This document shows positions 1 to 7,473 of a DNA stretch of 39,355 nt, in pieces. A model generated the notes under the pieces. It searched no databases. It saw nothing but the letters and a program-made list of their open reading frames with translations, and was not told the origin of the DNA. Source of the stretch: a virus; IMG/VR virus record IMGVR_UViG_3300023176_006354, positions 1-39,355 of that record; one strand, 5' to 3'. Position numbers and translations under genes: made by a program. Each line of letters starts with the position of its first letter. Positions within the stretch are counted from its first letter, which is position 1.

Positions 1-259
1 CAAATTGAAAAGTTTTTATCCAAGTTTGATGCACAGTTCTTGTTACATCATGAACTACGTCTTGAGCTTTTTTTACTAAAGGATAACATAAAGGATCTGC
101 TCTAGTAACAAATGCAACAGAGCTTTTGCGTATTTTTTTAGCCGCTTCAGGCCCACCACCAACTTCGCCTTGTTTTAACCAAGGCTTATATGTTTCAATG
201 ATTTCATTACATTCATCAGGAGTTAAAACATTTCTTACTATAGTATGCTGTGGTCTCAC
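1..259 (-). CDS. 2OG-Fe(II) oxygenase (PKHD/prolyl-hydroxylase-like), partial at window edge
   Basis: Only the first 86 residues are in the window; the gene runs off the left edge. It starts with GTG at 259, preceded by a strong ribosome site (AGGAAGGA, about 3 bases before GTG), and overlaps the upstream methyltransferase stop by four bases (GTGA). The visible N-terminus reads RNVLTPDECNEIIE, then LKQGEVGGG and KKIRKSSVAFV. This pattern opens the small PKHD-type 2-oxoglutarate/Fe(II) dioxygenases often found in T4-like marine phages. The catalytic HxD...H and Arg residues would lie beyond the edge and cannot be checked. It is the last gene of the left accessory cassette. Its substrate is unknown; hydroxylation of a protein, glycan or small molecule is possible. 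Confidence 0.6.
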   Translation of the reverse strand, partial: MRPQHTIVRNVLTPDECNEIIETYKPWLKQGEVGGGPEAAKKIRKSSVAFVTRADPLCYPLVKKAQDVVHDVTRTVHQTWIKTFQF

Positions 260-975
260 AAATCCTTCCTAATATGTATATACCAGATATCATCTGGATA
301 ATCTTTACTTTTTTCAGCGTGGATATATTTTAGATTATTTTTCTTTAGCATTTCTATAAATGTATACATATCACTTCCATGTTTTTTTGTATTTTCCATT
401 AAAATAATGTCACCATTATCTTTTAGATAATTATTTACATTATTAAAAAAATCTTTATGTATATTCCAATTATTATCTACAAATTTTCGATCTTCATGGC
501 ATAATTCATATTCTTCTGGATTATTCCAATTAGGAGGATTATCTTCCCAATTAAAATGCGGAGGATTACCAATTATTAAATCAAATTTTTGTTTAGGTAT
601 ATTCTTAAAATTATCAGAACAAATAAATTGTCCTCGGTTGTAAAGATTACTTGCTTTCAAAGAACTATTAATATTTTTTTCTAATGGAGCATGTATATCA
701 GCCATTATCATTTTATCAGCAATTCCTAATTTTAGCATAATAATAGAAAAATATGCTGGTCCACAACACCATTCTAAAGCATTATATATTTTATTATTTC
801 TTTTGTGTAATTGAATATAATTTATATATTCATCCCAATGTTTACTCCCATAGCCATCATCTTGACCTTTAGTATATATTTTTATACCATCACCTATAGC
901 TAATTCGATGTTTCTTAAAGGATATGGTATTGATTCATCATCATCTAAATATTTTGATTTTATCACAAACTTCAT
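256..975 (-). CDS. class I SAM-dependent methyltransferase (NPPH type)
   Basis: 239 residues with a Rossmann-type methyltransferase core. Motif I is ALEWCCGPAYF (about 66-76, where a Gly-rich loop binds SAM). An acidic residue follows at the end of strand beta-2 (MADIH, D93), and the motif IV tetrapeptide NPPH is at 137-140. (N/D)PP(Y/F/W/H) motifs are typical of enzymes that methylate a planar amino nitrogen, such as N6-adenine or N5-glutamine in the HemK/'MTS' group. The loop has CCGPA in place of the usual GxGxG, so SAM binding should be checked. The start ATG at 975 overlaps the carbamoyltransferase stop (ATGA), so translation is probably coupled. Nothing shows whether the substrate is DNA, RNA, protein or a small molecule. 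Confidence 0.65.
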   Translation of the reverse strand: MKFVIKSKYLDDDESIPYPLRNIELAIGDGIKIYTKGQDDGYGSKHWDEYINYIQLHKRNNKIYNALEWCCGPAYFSIIMLKLGIADKMIMADIHAPLEKNINSSLKASNLYNRGQFICSDNFKNIPKQKFDLIIGNPPHFNWEDNPPNWNNPEEYELCHEDRKFVDNNWNIHKDFFNNVNNYLKDNGDIILMENTKKHGSDMYTFIEMLKKNNLKYIHAEKSKDYPDDIWYIHIRKDL

Positions 976-2774
976 ATAATTTTACTATTCATCACAGTTA
1001 GTAGCTTACCATATTCTGGTAAATACAAATATTGAATATCACTTTGCTGTAAAGTCCACAAACAATCTTCAAGAGTTTCAACTAATGGTTCTCCACCAAG
1101 GTTGAAAGAAGTATTAAAGATAATTGGTATACCAGTTTTTTCTTTGAATGTTTTAATTATACGATAATATAAAGGATTCTCTTCTTCAGTTACTGTTTGA
1201 ATACGACATGATCCATCGACATGAATAATTGAAGGAATCTTTTCTTCAACACCATCTTTACACGATACTGCATACATCATATGCGGTGAATCTTTCATAC
1301 CACGTAAATCAAACCATTCATGCACGTCTTCAGCTAAAATAGATCCGGCAAATGGACGAAAATACTCTCGACGCTTGATTAAATTAACAAAATCTTTACC
1401 ATCTTCAAAGGTAGGATCAAACATTAAAGAGCGATTACCTAACGCCCTCGGCCCATTTTCTGAACGACCTTGAAAGCAAGCGACAATATTCTTTGTCGTC
1501 ATTAGTTCAACTACATGATCATCATCGCAGTCTTCTATTAAAGCTCCATACTGTTCTGCCAACTGTTCAATATCGGAATCATTATAATGATATTCTGGTC
1601 CAAGATAAATTTCTCGGCCATTGATTTTTTCTTCTGATTGAGATACTTCATAATAACCCCAAAGTGCTACACCGATTGCAGTACCTCCATCATTAGAAAT
1701 AGGTTCTACATATAATTCAATACCTTCTTCATTTAAGCGATCTAGAAAATAATAGTTAGCAACACAATTTAATGCATATCCTCCAGAAAATACAACTTTC
1801 TTTTTACCAGATAATTTAGAAGCTGTAAGTATTACATCTAATGCCATTTCTTGAGTTTGAGTTTGACAAGCATATGCGAGATCTCTACGATTTTGTAAAG
1901 TAGTAAGATCTGTTCCATCTTCACCAGAGTCTGTTAATTCTTTATATAAGTCCACATTTACCATAGCACCATTTGGATATCTAGGTACAATAACATTTCT
2001 ATCAGAAATTGGTAATCGCGTATCTTTTAGAAAAAGTTGAGGAATGTTTTCATTTGGTTTTCCATACGGAAATAATCCCATTGTTTTTCCAGCTTCAATT
2101 GCCCAGAATCCACAATATTCAGTAACGGCTTCATATACCTTTGTAATTCCAGCATGTCCGGACTTAAAATGTATGTGTGTGCCTTCTTCACCTAAAGAGC
2201 TAGAAGACTCTGCATAATTAATAGCATCAGTTATTGGTTCTCTAGAACCAGAATGTTTATAAAGAGTTTTGAAATTAGCTGGATATGAGCAATCAAATAT
2301 AGTTTCTGTTTCCCATAGATGAACTTTGTCAGAACCAAATGTTGCGCTTTTAACAGAACCAGCACCATCAATTACTACAGCCACAGCATCATCAAAGCCA
2401 GAGCGATAGAATGCGCATGCAGCATGAATTTTATGGTGTGAATGAGAAAGATCTACAACTTGTGGGTGATTCACTAAATCAGTTTTTCTATCAATTAATC
2501 CCATTTTACGTGCTAATCCAGTATACACGTTTTCACCCATATAATCTACTTTACCACAAGTATCTTCTAGCGATTGAGTATGAGAAATAAAAATATAATC
2601 TAATTTATCAGTATATTCTTTTACTTTCATCATGCATGCGTATGGGCCACCATCATATTTTGCACGAGTAAGTCTTTCTTCTTCTAAAGACCAAAGTATT
2701 TTTCCATCTTTAAGTAAACATGCGCCAGCATTATGGCCACGTGAAATACCCAAGATATATCCTGTATTATACAT
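972..2774 (-). CDS. NodU/TobZ-family O-carbamoyltransferase
   Basis: 600 residues, full family length. The N-terminal Kae1-like domain opens with GISRGHNAGACLL (9-21) and EEERLTR (31-37). The metal/carbamoyl-adenylate site HHKIHAACAF lies near 112-121, and a DGAG motif follows near 135. A GGYALNC motif sits near 328. The C-terminal carbamoyltransferase domain has ENGPRALGNRSL near 440 and RPFAGSI near 473. Family members move a carbamoyl group from carbamoyl phosphate via carbamoyl-AMP to a hydroxyl of a sugar or antibiotic. Homologues are frequent in T4-like marine phages, but their substrate is not known. GAGG gives a good ribosome site before ATG 2774. The gene lies between two oxygenases and two transferases, which suggests modification of a glycan or nucleoside rather than core metabolism. 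Confidence 0.9.
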   Translation of the reverse strand: MYNTGYILGISRGHNAGACLLKDGKILWSLEEERLTRAKYDGGPYACMMKVKEYTDKLDYIFISHTQSLEDTCGKVDYMGENVYTGLARKMGLIDRKTDLVNHPQVVDLSHSHHKIHAACAFYRSGFDDAVAVVIDGAGSVKSATFGSDKVHLWETETIFDCSYPANFKTLYKHSGSREPITDAINYAESSSSLGEEGTHIHFKSGHAGITKVYEAVTEYCGFWAIEAGKTMGLFPYGKPNENIPQLFLKDTRLPISDRNVIVPRYPNGAMVNVDLYKELTDSGEDGTDLTTLQNRRDLAYACQTQTQEMALDVILTASKLSGKKKVVFSGGYALNCVANYYFLDRLNEEGIELYVEPISNDGGTAIGVALWGYYEVSQSEEKINGREIYLGPEYHYNDSDIEQLAEQYGALIEDCDDDHVVELMTTKNIVACFQGRSENGPRALGNRSLMFDPTFEDGKDFVNLIKRREYFRPFAGSILAEDVHEWFDLRGMKDSPHMMYAVSCKDGVEEKIPSIIHVDGSCRIQTVTEEENPLYYRIIKTFKEKTGIPIIFNTSFNLGGEPLVETLEDCLWTLQQSDIQYLYLPEYGKLLTVMNSKII

Positions 2775-2786
2775 TATTAAACCTCA

Positions 2787-3362
2787 TCACTCTAAATTTA
2801 TATTAAACGATATTGATAGTCTTTCAATATCTATATATTGCTCTTTTACCCTGTGTAATAACCAACCTGGAAACAATAATAGTTCACCTTGTTTACAAAA
2901 TAAAGTTAATGTTGTTGATGCATTAACTATTTTTTTATTTGCAAGATTGCCACTTGTTGGATTTATAATTTCAAATCCTGCATCCTTGAAATTTTTTTTA
3001 TAATAATAAACTCCAGCAATATCAAATGCATTATGATCGTGCACAGGTGAATGTTGCAAATATTCTGTTTTTGTCATCCATGAAGAAATTATTTTTGGGT
3101 TTATTCCATTTCCACCAGATTCTTTTATATAATCATTTGTATATTTTATAATAGATTTTTCTAAATTTTTAAGATTATTATCTTTTATAAAATTTTTAGA
3201 AAACGTACTATCAGTTAATGATTGTATATTTGTTTCCCATTCTTTCTTTTTTTCGAATAAAACATTGTCATAGCATTGATCTATTTCATTTTGTATTCTA
3301 GAATATTCAAACCCAGTTATATGGGTACGCCATATTGGTGTACCAAAGATATCAAGCTTCAT
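2787..3362 (-). CDS. putative 2OG-Fe(II) oxygenase (TIGR02466-like)
   Basis: 191 residues. It opens MKLDIFGTPIW, the usual start of the small TIGR02466 oxygenases ('F.tPi'). The double-stranded beta-helix core shows SWMTKTEYLQHSPVHDHNAF (iron-site histidines at 108 and 110, Asn 111), then GVYYYK (117-122). The distal part reads LLLFPGWLLHRV with His170, followed by ERLSISFN with Arg181, expected to bind 2-oxoglutarate. All expected catalytic positions are therefore present. It lies 6 bases after the glycosyltransferase gene and 12 bases before the carbamoyltransferase gene, so the three are co-transcribed. The substrate is unknown. No strong ribosome site precedes ATG 3362, so it may depend on translation of the gene upstream. 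Confidence 0.75.
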   Translation of the reverse strand: MKLDIFGTPIWRTHITGFEYSRIQNEIDQCYDNVLFEKKKEWETNIQSLTDSTFSKNFIKDNNLKNLEKSIIKYTNDYIKESGGNGINPKIISSWMTKTEYLQHSPVHDHNAFDIAGVYYYKKNFKDAGFEIINPTSGNLANKKIVNASTTLTLFCKQGELLLFPGWLLHRVKEQYIDIERLSISFNINLE

Positions 3363-3368
3363 TAGTAA

Positions 3369-4406
3369 TTAAGCTATTTTCTTTTTCGCAAATGGTGGAT
3401 CTATTGGTTTACCGGCGTGTTGACAATCAGGACCATGTACATGACCAGAAAGTGGTTTTTCATCTTTTTTTACTTTTTTACTTTTTCCTAATTTATTAGT
3501 AACAGATTTTATTATAGTATTTACTGTTTCATCAGTAAGTATCATTAAATCTTCATTATTTCTTTCACCAGTAAAATCGTGTGTAACTCTCATAGGTATA
3601 TATCGGCGCTTTTCTTTACCATTATCAATAATAGTAAAATCTTTATTGTCAGGATAAGATATATTTTCTGGACAGGTTGAGCCAATAACTACAGTAGCTG
3701 GTTTTCCAAGTGCATGTGCATAATGTTGTCCCATTGAATCGCATCCGACAAAATAATCTGCAGCATTGATAAGTCCCATCCATTGTAATAAATTAACATT
3801 ACTTGGCATCAAAATTCCAAGTTGTTTTTCAGGTGGTGGTACTTCAATATTTGCCATCATAATTACGCAATAATGTTCAGCTAATTTTTCAGCAATTTCA
3901 TATACGTTTTTTAATTCTAAACTTCTACCACTAGAATCAATTATAAAATTGCCTTCTTTCATAACACCTGATCCAAAAGGTTGGAATACAACAACTTTTT
4001 CTTTTCCAACTGATGCTTTTGCTTGCGCAACAAAATTATATCCAAAGGCTTGATCAACTTTGTTAATTTCTAAATTAAAAGGTTTTGTCTCTGGAATATC
4101 AATAGTATTTTCATTGATAAGCATATCAAACGCTTGAATCAAATTACATTTTTGATTAAAATAAGCATTTAATCTATATGGTTCAGGAGAAATGATTTCG
4201 CGATCTATTAGTTTTTCTGTGAATAGGTCTTTATGTCCCATTGGATACACATTATCGCGAATAATAGGAGAAGCCATGTATAATTCTTGCCATGCTTCAG
4301 CAACAATTACTACATCTGGATCTATATTTTGTTTATATGCTTCTAAGGCAGGAATGGCGCAAAGAACTCTACCTGCGCCACCGTTTATAAAAAACGCTTT
4401 TTTCAT
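3369..4406 (-). CDS. GT9-like (heptosyltransferase-type) glycosyltransferase
   Basis: 345 residues with the fold signature of GT-B heptosyltransferases (GT9). An N-terminal Rossmann half begins FINGGAGRVLCAIPALEAY. A second half has VVFQPFGSG near 150, then MGLINAADYFVGCDSMGQHYAHALGKP (written here from two adjacent pieces: MGLINAADYFVGC and DSMGQHYAHALGKP, about 208-235) and VVIGSTCPENISYP. In GT9 enzymes this 'D/NSG.MH.A.ALG.P.v.lfG.T.P' block binds the nucleotide-sugar. The last 40 residues form a Lys-rich linker ending in HVHGPDCQH, a possible metal-binding or anchoring tail that is not part of GT9. It is the first gene after the sigma-70-like promoter at 4446-4474 and has a GGTGA ribosome site. 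The acceptor is unknown; host surface sugar or phage virion are both possible. Confidence 0.65.
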   Translation of the reverse strand: MKKAFFINGGAGRVLCAIPALEAYKQNIDPDVVIVAEAWQELYMASPIIRDNVYPMGHKDLFTEKLIDREIISPEPYRLNAYFNQKCNLIQAFDMLINENTIDIPETKPFNLEINKVDQAFGYNFVAQAKASVGKEKVVVFQPFGSGVMKEGNFIIDSSGRSLELKNVYEIAEKLAEHYCVIMMANIEVPPPEKQLGILMPSNVNLLQWMGLINAADYFVGCDSMGQHYAHALGKPATVVIGSTCPENISYPDNKDFTIIDNGKEKRRYIPMRVTHDFTGERNNEDLMILTDETVNTIIKSVTNKLGKSKKVKKDEKPLSGHVHGPDCQHAGKPIDPPFAKKKIA

Positions 4407-4445
4407 TAAAAATCACCATTAATTTAACTTTCAACAATATTATAT

Positions 4446-4474
4446 ATTATATCACAAAAAGTGATTATTGTAAA
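4446..4474 (-). promoter_or_regulatory. sigma-70-type promoter for the left accessory operon
   Basis: On the minus strand TTTACA (4469-4474) and TATAAT (4446-4451) are separated by exactly 17 bases. They lie about 40 bases upstream of the glycosyltransferase start at 4406. The -10 hexamer is perfect and the -35 differs at one position from TTGACA. No TATAAATA late box precedes this gene. The promoter overlaps the terminator-like hairpin at 4456-4485, so this 71-base gap looks like the border between a late structural unit and an early or host-type unit. Confidence 0.6.
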
Positions 4475-4485
4475 TAATTAATCAC
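4456..4485 (-). terminator. rho-independent terminator-like hairpin
   Basis: Minus-strand transcript reads GTGATTA (4479-4485), an 11-base loop, TAATCAC (4461-4467), then TTTTT (4456-4460). The stem is a perfect 7 bp but AT-rich, so termination may be partial. It overlaps the stop codon of the cysteine-rich gene at 4478 and would end the fibre transcripts coming from the right. Confidence 0.5.
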
Positions 4486-5593
4486 AATTATAATGTATTT
4501 TTATCATTCCCAATCTACCAGAGTCACCGCCACATGCTTGGCATCCACCGTCAACAACTCCTCCAGCTCCACCAGCGCCAGGTACTCCACAAAGATAACC
4601 TACACCATATAAGCTCGGTGCACCGTAACAACAACCATGACAAGTATTACCATACCAACAAATAGTGCAAATACAGTCTTCATATCTTGGAACAGGAGCA
4701 TTTTTTGTCCTAGCGCCATTTAGAGTACCACTTGGTATATACATACATGGCCATATTCCAGGAACTTTGAAGATTGAAGCATTTCTATCTACACCAAAAC
4801 CATCAGCACCTGCATCACATAATACTTTCGAATTCCAGAATGATGAAAAAACTGGAGGAATATTCACGTCATCATTGCCTGAATCCCAACAAAAGTTCCA
4901 TCCACTACAACAGTTTGGTGCACAGCCATCATTATTCTGATTACCTACAGGAATCGAACACAAACCAGAATTCGTGTTTGCAAATCCTCCAGCTGTCTGA
5001 GAATCTTCTTGCCATTGAGTATAACAATGCGATTTCCCTGCCATAGCGCATGCGCTATAACAACAATATTGTCCACTTGAAGTTCCTGGGACAAGAGTGA
5101 AGTAACTATCACCGCCACTTACTCCAGGAGTTGTTTGATATGCATAACAACAATATGCACACCCCGCGCATATACATATGCATTCACCAGCTTCTACATC
5201 TATTGTTGTTGCTATATACGCGCCGTTCGGCCCAAAAGGAGCACCGCCACAACAACAGTTTGAACTTGTACCTCCACCTGGACCCCACATTTCAATCATA
5301 ACTCTAGAAACACCAGCTGGTACACACCATGTGCAGGCAGCCCCGCATCTAAAATAACCATTGGAATTCCATATACATATATGGCAATTCTGGTACTCAT
5401 TCTCTGCAACATAAGCATCTAATTGAGTTCTCCATGTAGAAGAAATGTTTTCCTCACCAGTATCGGCCGTACCAATAATGTAATCGCCAGGGCCGACGTC
5501 ACCAGTAAAATCAAGCGGTGCAGCGCCTGCAAGCTTTTTATCGATGAGTTCGTTATTAGCTCTTATACCGGCGTATAATAGTAAATCTGCCAT
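4478..5593 (-). CDS. cysteine-rich, glycine-rich putative adhesin (copy A)
   Basis: 371 residues with about 35 cysteines, mostly as C, CC or CCC clusters. A short N-terminal part (1-70) is Cys-free and may be the virion attachment. The body then contains CTWCVPAGVSRV, WGPGGG, NCCCGG and DVEAGECICIC, and ends with CGGDSGRLGMIKI. The same framework occurs in the paralogue at 6312-7436, 0.7 kb upstream. The VPAGV...WGxGGG pattern matches the glycine-rich beta domain of phage tail fibres; the dense cysteines are not part of that common form. No signal peptide is present. Role inferred as a distal tail-fibre adhesin because it lies in the fibre cluster. The cysteines could form disulphides after lysis or bind metal. 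It is the last gene before the terminator-like hairpin. Confidence 0.6.
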   Translation of the reverse strand: MADLLLYAGIRANNELIDKKLAGAAPLDFTGDVGPGDYIIGTADTGEENISSTWRTQLDAYVAENEYQNCHICIWNSNGYFRCGAACTWCVPAGVSRVMIEMWGPGGGTSSNCCCGGAPFGPNGAYIATTIDVEAGECICICAGCAYCCYAYQTTPGVSGGDSYFTLVPGTSSGQYCCYSACAMAGKSHCYTQWQEDSQTAGGFANTNSGLCSIPVGNQNNDGCAPNCCSGWNFCWDSGNDDVNIPPVFSSFWNSKVLCDAGADGFGVDRNASIFKVPGIWPCMYIPSGTLNGARTKNAPVPRYEDCICTICWYGNTCHGCCYGAPSLYGVGYLCGVPGAGGAGGVVDGGCQACGGDSGRLGMIKIHYNCD

Positions 5594-5610
5594 AATTTAA
5601 TTAACCTATA

Positions 5611-6276
5611 TTAATCTATTTCTGGAAGCTGATTAAATAATAACTGTAATGCAGCTGGAATTTTTGGCACTTCTGATAAATCGTACTCAACATATTTCCA
5701 TGGATAAGCAGTAGATACTGTATCAATATATGTATTTAAAGTTGCAATGGCAGCATCAATTGCAGTTTGGTCATCTGTATCAAAATCATACGCATTATTA
5801 TATTTTTGAATATGAGCTAATCGATTTTTTGCTGTTATCTGTAATTGATTATCTGTGTCTTTTACTTTAGCATGAAGTGTTGGTAATTCAGCTGTAATAG
5901 TATTCCAATGCAATTCAAAATAATCATGCATATGTGGATTTGTTATTTTTTTATACGTACTGCCATCATGATTAGCTACATCTTCAAATGTGTGATCAGC
6001 ATGATCCACATATGGCGCATATAACATATATGCAATATCAGGATTTTCATTAGCATCCAATGTTATAGTTTCTATAAAATTGGCTGCTTGTTCATCAGAA
6101 AATGGGTCTATTTCTGAATCTACTGCATGATTAGGTAAAATCGTAGGAACAAATTTAGAATCAAAACCAATATAAAAATATTGAGGGCCTTCATAAGTAT
6201 ATGTTGCTGTTAAACCATCGTCCCAACTATCGACCCAAAGTTCGTCAGGAACATTAACTGTAAATTCTTTTTGCAT
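5611..6276 (-). CDS. conserved fibre-cluster protein of unknown function
   Basis: 221 residues, Cys-free and acidic, rich in Asp and aromatic residues. It opens with FTVNVPDELWVDSWDDG and has a helical middle (about 130-185). His-containing stretches occur near 110-140 (DHADHTFEDV, PHMHDYFELHW). No catalytic motif is recognised. It lies between the two cysteine-rich paralogues and has its own late promoter (6301-6308). Because it sits between two adhesin genes, a fibre-assembly chaperone or a small fibre subunit is the best guess, but this is inference only. The ribosome site GAGGA lies about 10 bases before ATG 6276. Confidence 0.5.
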   Translation of the reverse strand: MQKEFTVNVPDELWVDSWDDGLTATYTYEGPQYFYIGFDSKFVPTILPNHAVDSEIDPFSDEQAANFIETITLDANENPDIAYMLYAPYVDHADHTFEDVANHDGSTYKKITNPHMHDYFELHWNTITAELPTLHAKVKDTDNQLQITAKNRLAHIQKYNNAYDFDTDDQTAIDAAIATLNTYIDTVSTAYPWKYVEYDLSEVPKIPAALQLLFNQLPEID

Positions 6277-6300
6277 CTTTGAAGATTCCTCTAAAAATAT

Positions 6301-6308
6301 TATTTATA
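6301..6308 (-). promoter_or_regulatory. T4-type late promoter box
   Basis: Perfect TATAAATA on the minus strand, 25 bases before the start of the 221-residue gene at 6276. T4 late promoters consist of this box alone and are read by host RNA polymerase with phage gp55/gp33 and the gp45 clamp. Confidence 0.75.
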
Positions 6309-6311
6309 ACT

Positions 6312-7436
6312 TTAACAAAAGCTCACACGAACTGCTGCACCGCGACCGCTGTCGCCACATACACTATTATTACCACCCATCGCATGGGAGAATACTGACC
6401 CGTGCCCAGGCATACATCCAAATGCAGCGCCGCCAATTCCTCCTTGGGTAGCTGTAGAACATTGCGATCCACAACACGTACCAGAAGTATATTGAATGCA
6501 GAAATCACTTCCAGGATGTTTCTGTGTAGTTGCACCACTTGCTCCAAAACAAACAGTTGGTGCATAACAAAGCCAACCGTAGTGATTAGTATCATAACAC
6601 ATAGCATTCCATCGACGTGGTATCCAACCACATACTGGATTTCTAGACGCGTCTATAGTTGTGGGAGTTTGTGTGCAATGAGACGCAATATATGGTATAA
6701 CACCACATGTGGCGCAGCTATTAAAACAATAATCATAACCACTATTACAAAAACATGAACCTGACGGAGACGTACTAGAAGGATTCATCCATCTACATTG
6801 ATATTGATTGTCCTTAGCTATAGAACCATTAGCGTGGCTAACATACTCAGCTGATGATGGATCATACCCATATGTTACTCCATACTGGACAGAACAAGAC
6901 CATGAACAAAGCGTACCGCATCCGCCGGCAGCACACAACGATGTAATTCCTGGGCCTTCAATTCTGGAACATCCAGGCGTTAACTGGATTCCACCGCGAT
7001 ATCCCATACAGCAGTGTGTACATGTATTGCATATAACGTATTGTTCTCCTGGAGTTACATCCATTACTACAGAAATAAATTCACCAGTAGATCCGCCTGG
7101 ATGACCACCACAACAACAACCACTTGAAGAACCACCTCCACTGCCCCAAAGTTGAAATCCAACCCGTGATACACCGGCCGGTACAGTCCACGTACAAGAA
7201 CTTCCACACCTATTATAATTGTTATCCCAAACACAGAAAACGCCAGTAGAAGTAGTAGGAGAATCTGAAGGTAAGCCAGTGTCATCAATTTTTGGAATAT
7301 CTTCTGCCCAATTATCAGGATTTAACACTCTTAATGTACTTAATACATCTGGGGTTAAACCCAAAGCGTCGCCAATAGATTGAGAATATTCTTCTAAATC
7401 TTCTAAAATTTTATTGTATATTAATACATTAGACAC
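6312..7436 (-). CDS. cysteine-rich, glycine-rich putative adhesin (copy B)
   Basis: 374 residues with about 33 cysteines. Residues 1-67 are Cys-free and partly helical (MSNVLIYNKILEDLEEY), probably the attachment part. The body shows RCGSSCTWTVPAGVSRV, WGSGGGSSSGCCCGG, DVTPGEQYVICNTC and a final VCGDSGRGAAVRVSF. All of these align with copy A at 4478-5593, while the middle third differs. The start is GTG at 7436, with AGGAG 8 bases upstream, and a late promoter lies at 7463-7470. The two copies probably arose by duplication and diverged in the receptor-facing part. There is no secretion signal, as expected for a virion protein folded in the cytoplasm, which makes the many cysteines unusual. 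Confidence 0.6.
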   Translation of the reverse strand: MSNVLIYNKILEDLEEYSQSIGDALGLTPDVLSTLRVLNPDNWAEDIPKIDDTGLPSDSPTTSTGVFCVWDNNYNRCGSSCTWTVPAGVSRVGFQLWGSGGGSSSGCCCGGHPGGSTGEFISVVMDVTPGEQYVICNTCTHCCMGYRGGIQLTPGCSRIEGPGITSLCAAGGCGTLCSWSCSVQYGVTYGYDPSSAEYVSHANGSIAKDNQYQCRWMNPSSTSPSGSCFCNSGYDYCFNSCATCGVIPYIASHCTQTPTTIDASRNPVCGWIPRRWNAMCYDTNHYGWLCYAPTVCFGASGATTQKHPGSDFCIQYTSGTCCGSQCSTATQGGIGGAAFGCMPGHGSVFSHAMGGNNSVCGDSGRGAAVRVSFC

Positions 7437-7462
7437 TAAATTTTCTCCTAAGTACTTTTAGG

Positions 7463-7470
7463 TATTTATA
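7463..7470 (-). promoter_or_regulatory. T4-type late promoter box
   Basis: Perfect TATAAATA on the minus strand, in the 37-base gap upstream of the cysteine-rich gene that starts with GTG at 7436. It lies 26 bases before the start codon, leaving room for the AGGAG ribosome site. Confidence 0.75.
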
Positions 7471-7473
7471 CTT

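Noticed and set aside
972-2774. Carbamoyltransferase as possible bacterial contamination or chromosome boundary.
   Set aside because: It overlaps its neighbour by four bases and such genes are common in T4-like marine phages; codon use looks like the rest of the window.
6323-7288. Open frames on both strands across the cysteine-rich gene.
   Set aside because: They arise from the GC-richer Cys/Gly codons of the real gene and lack start signals or neighbours.
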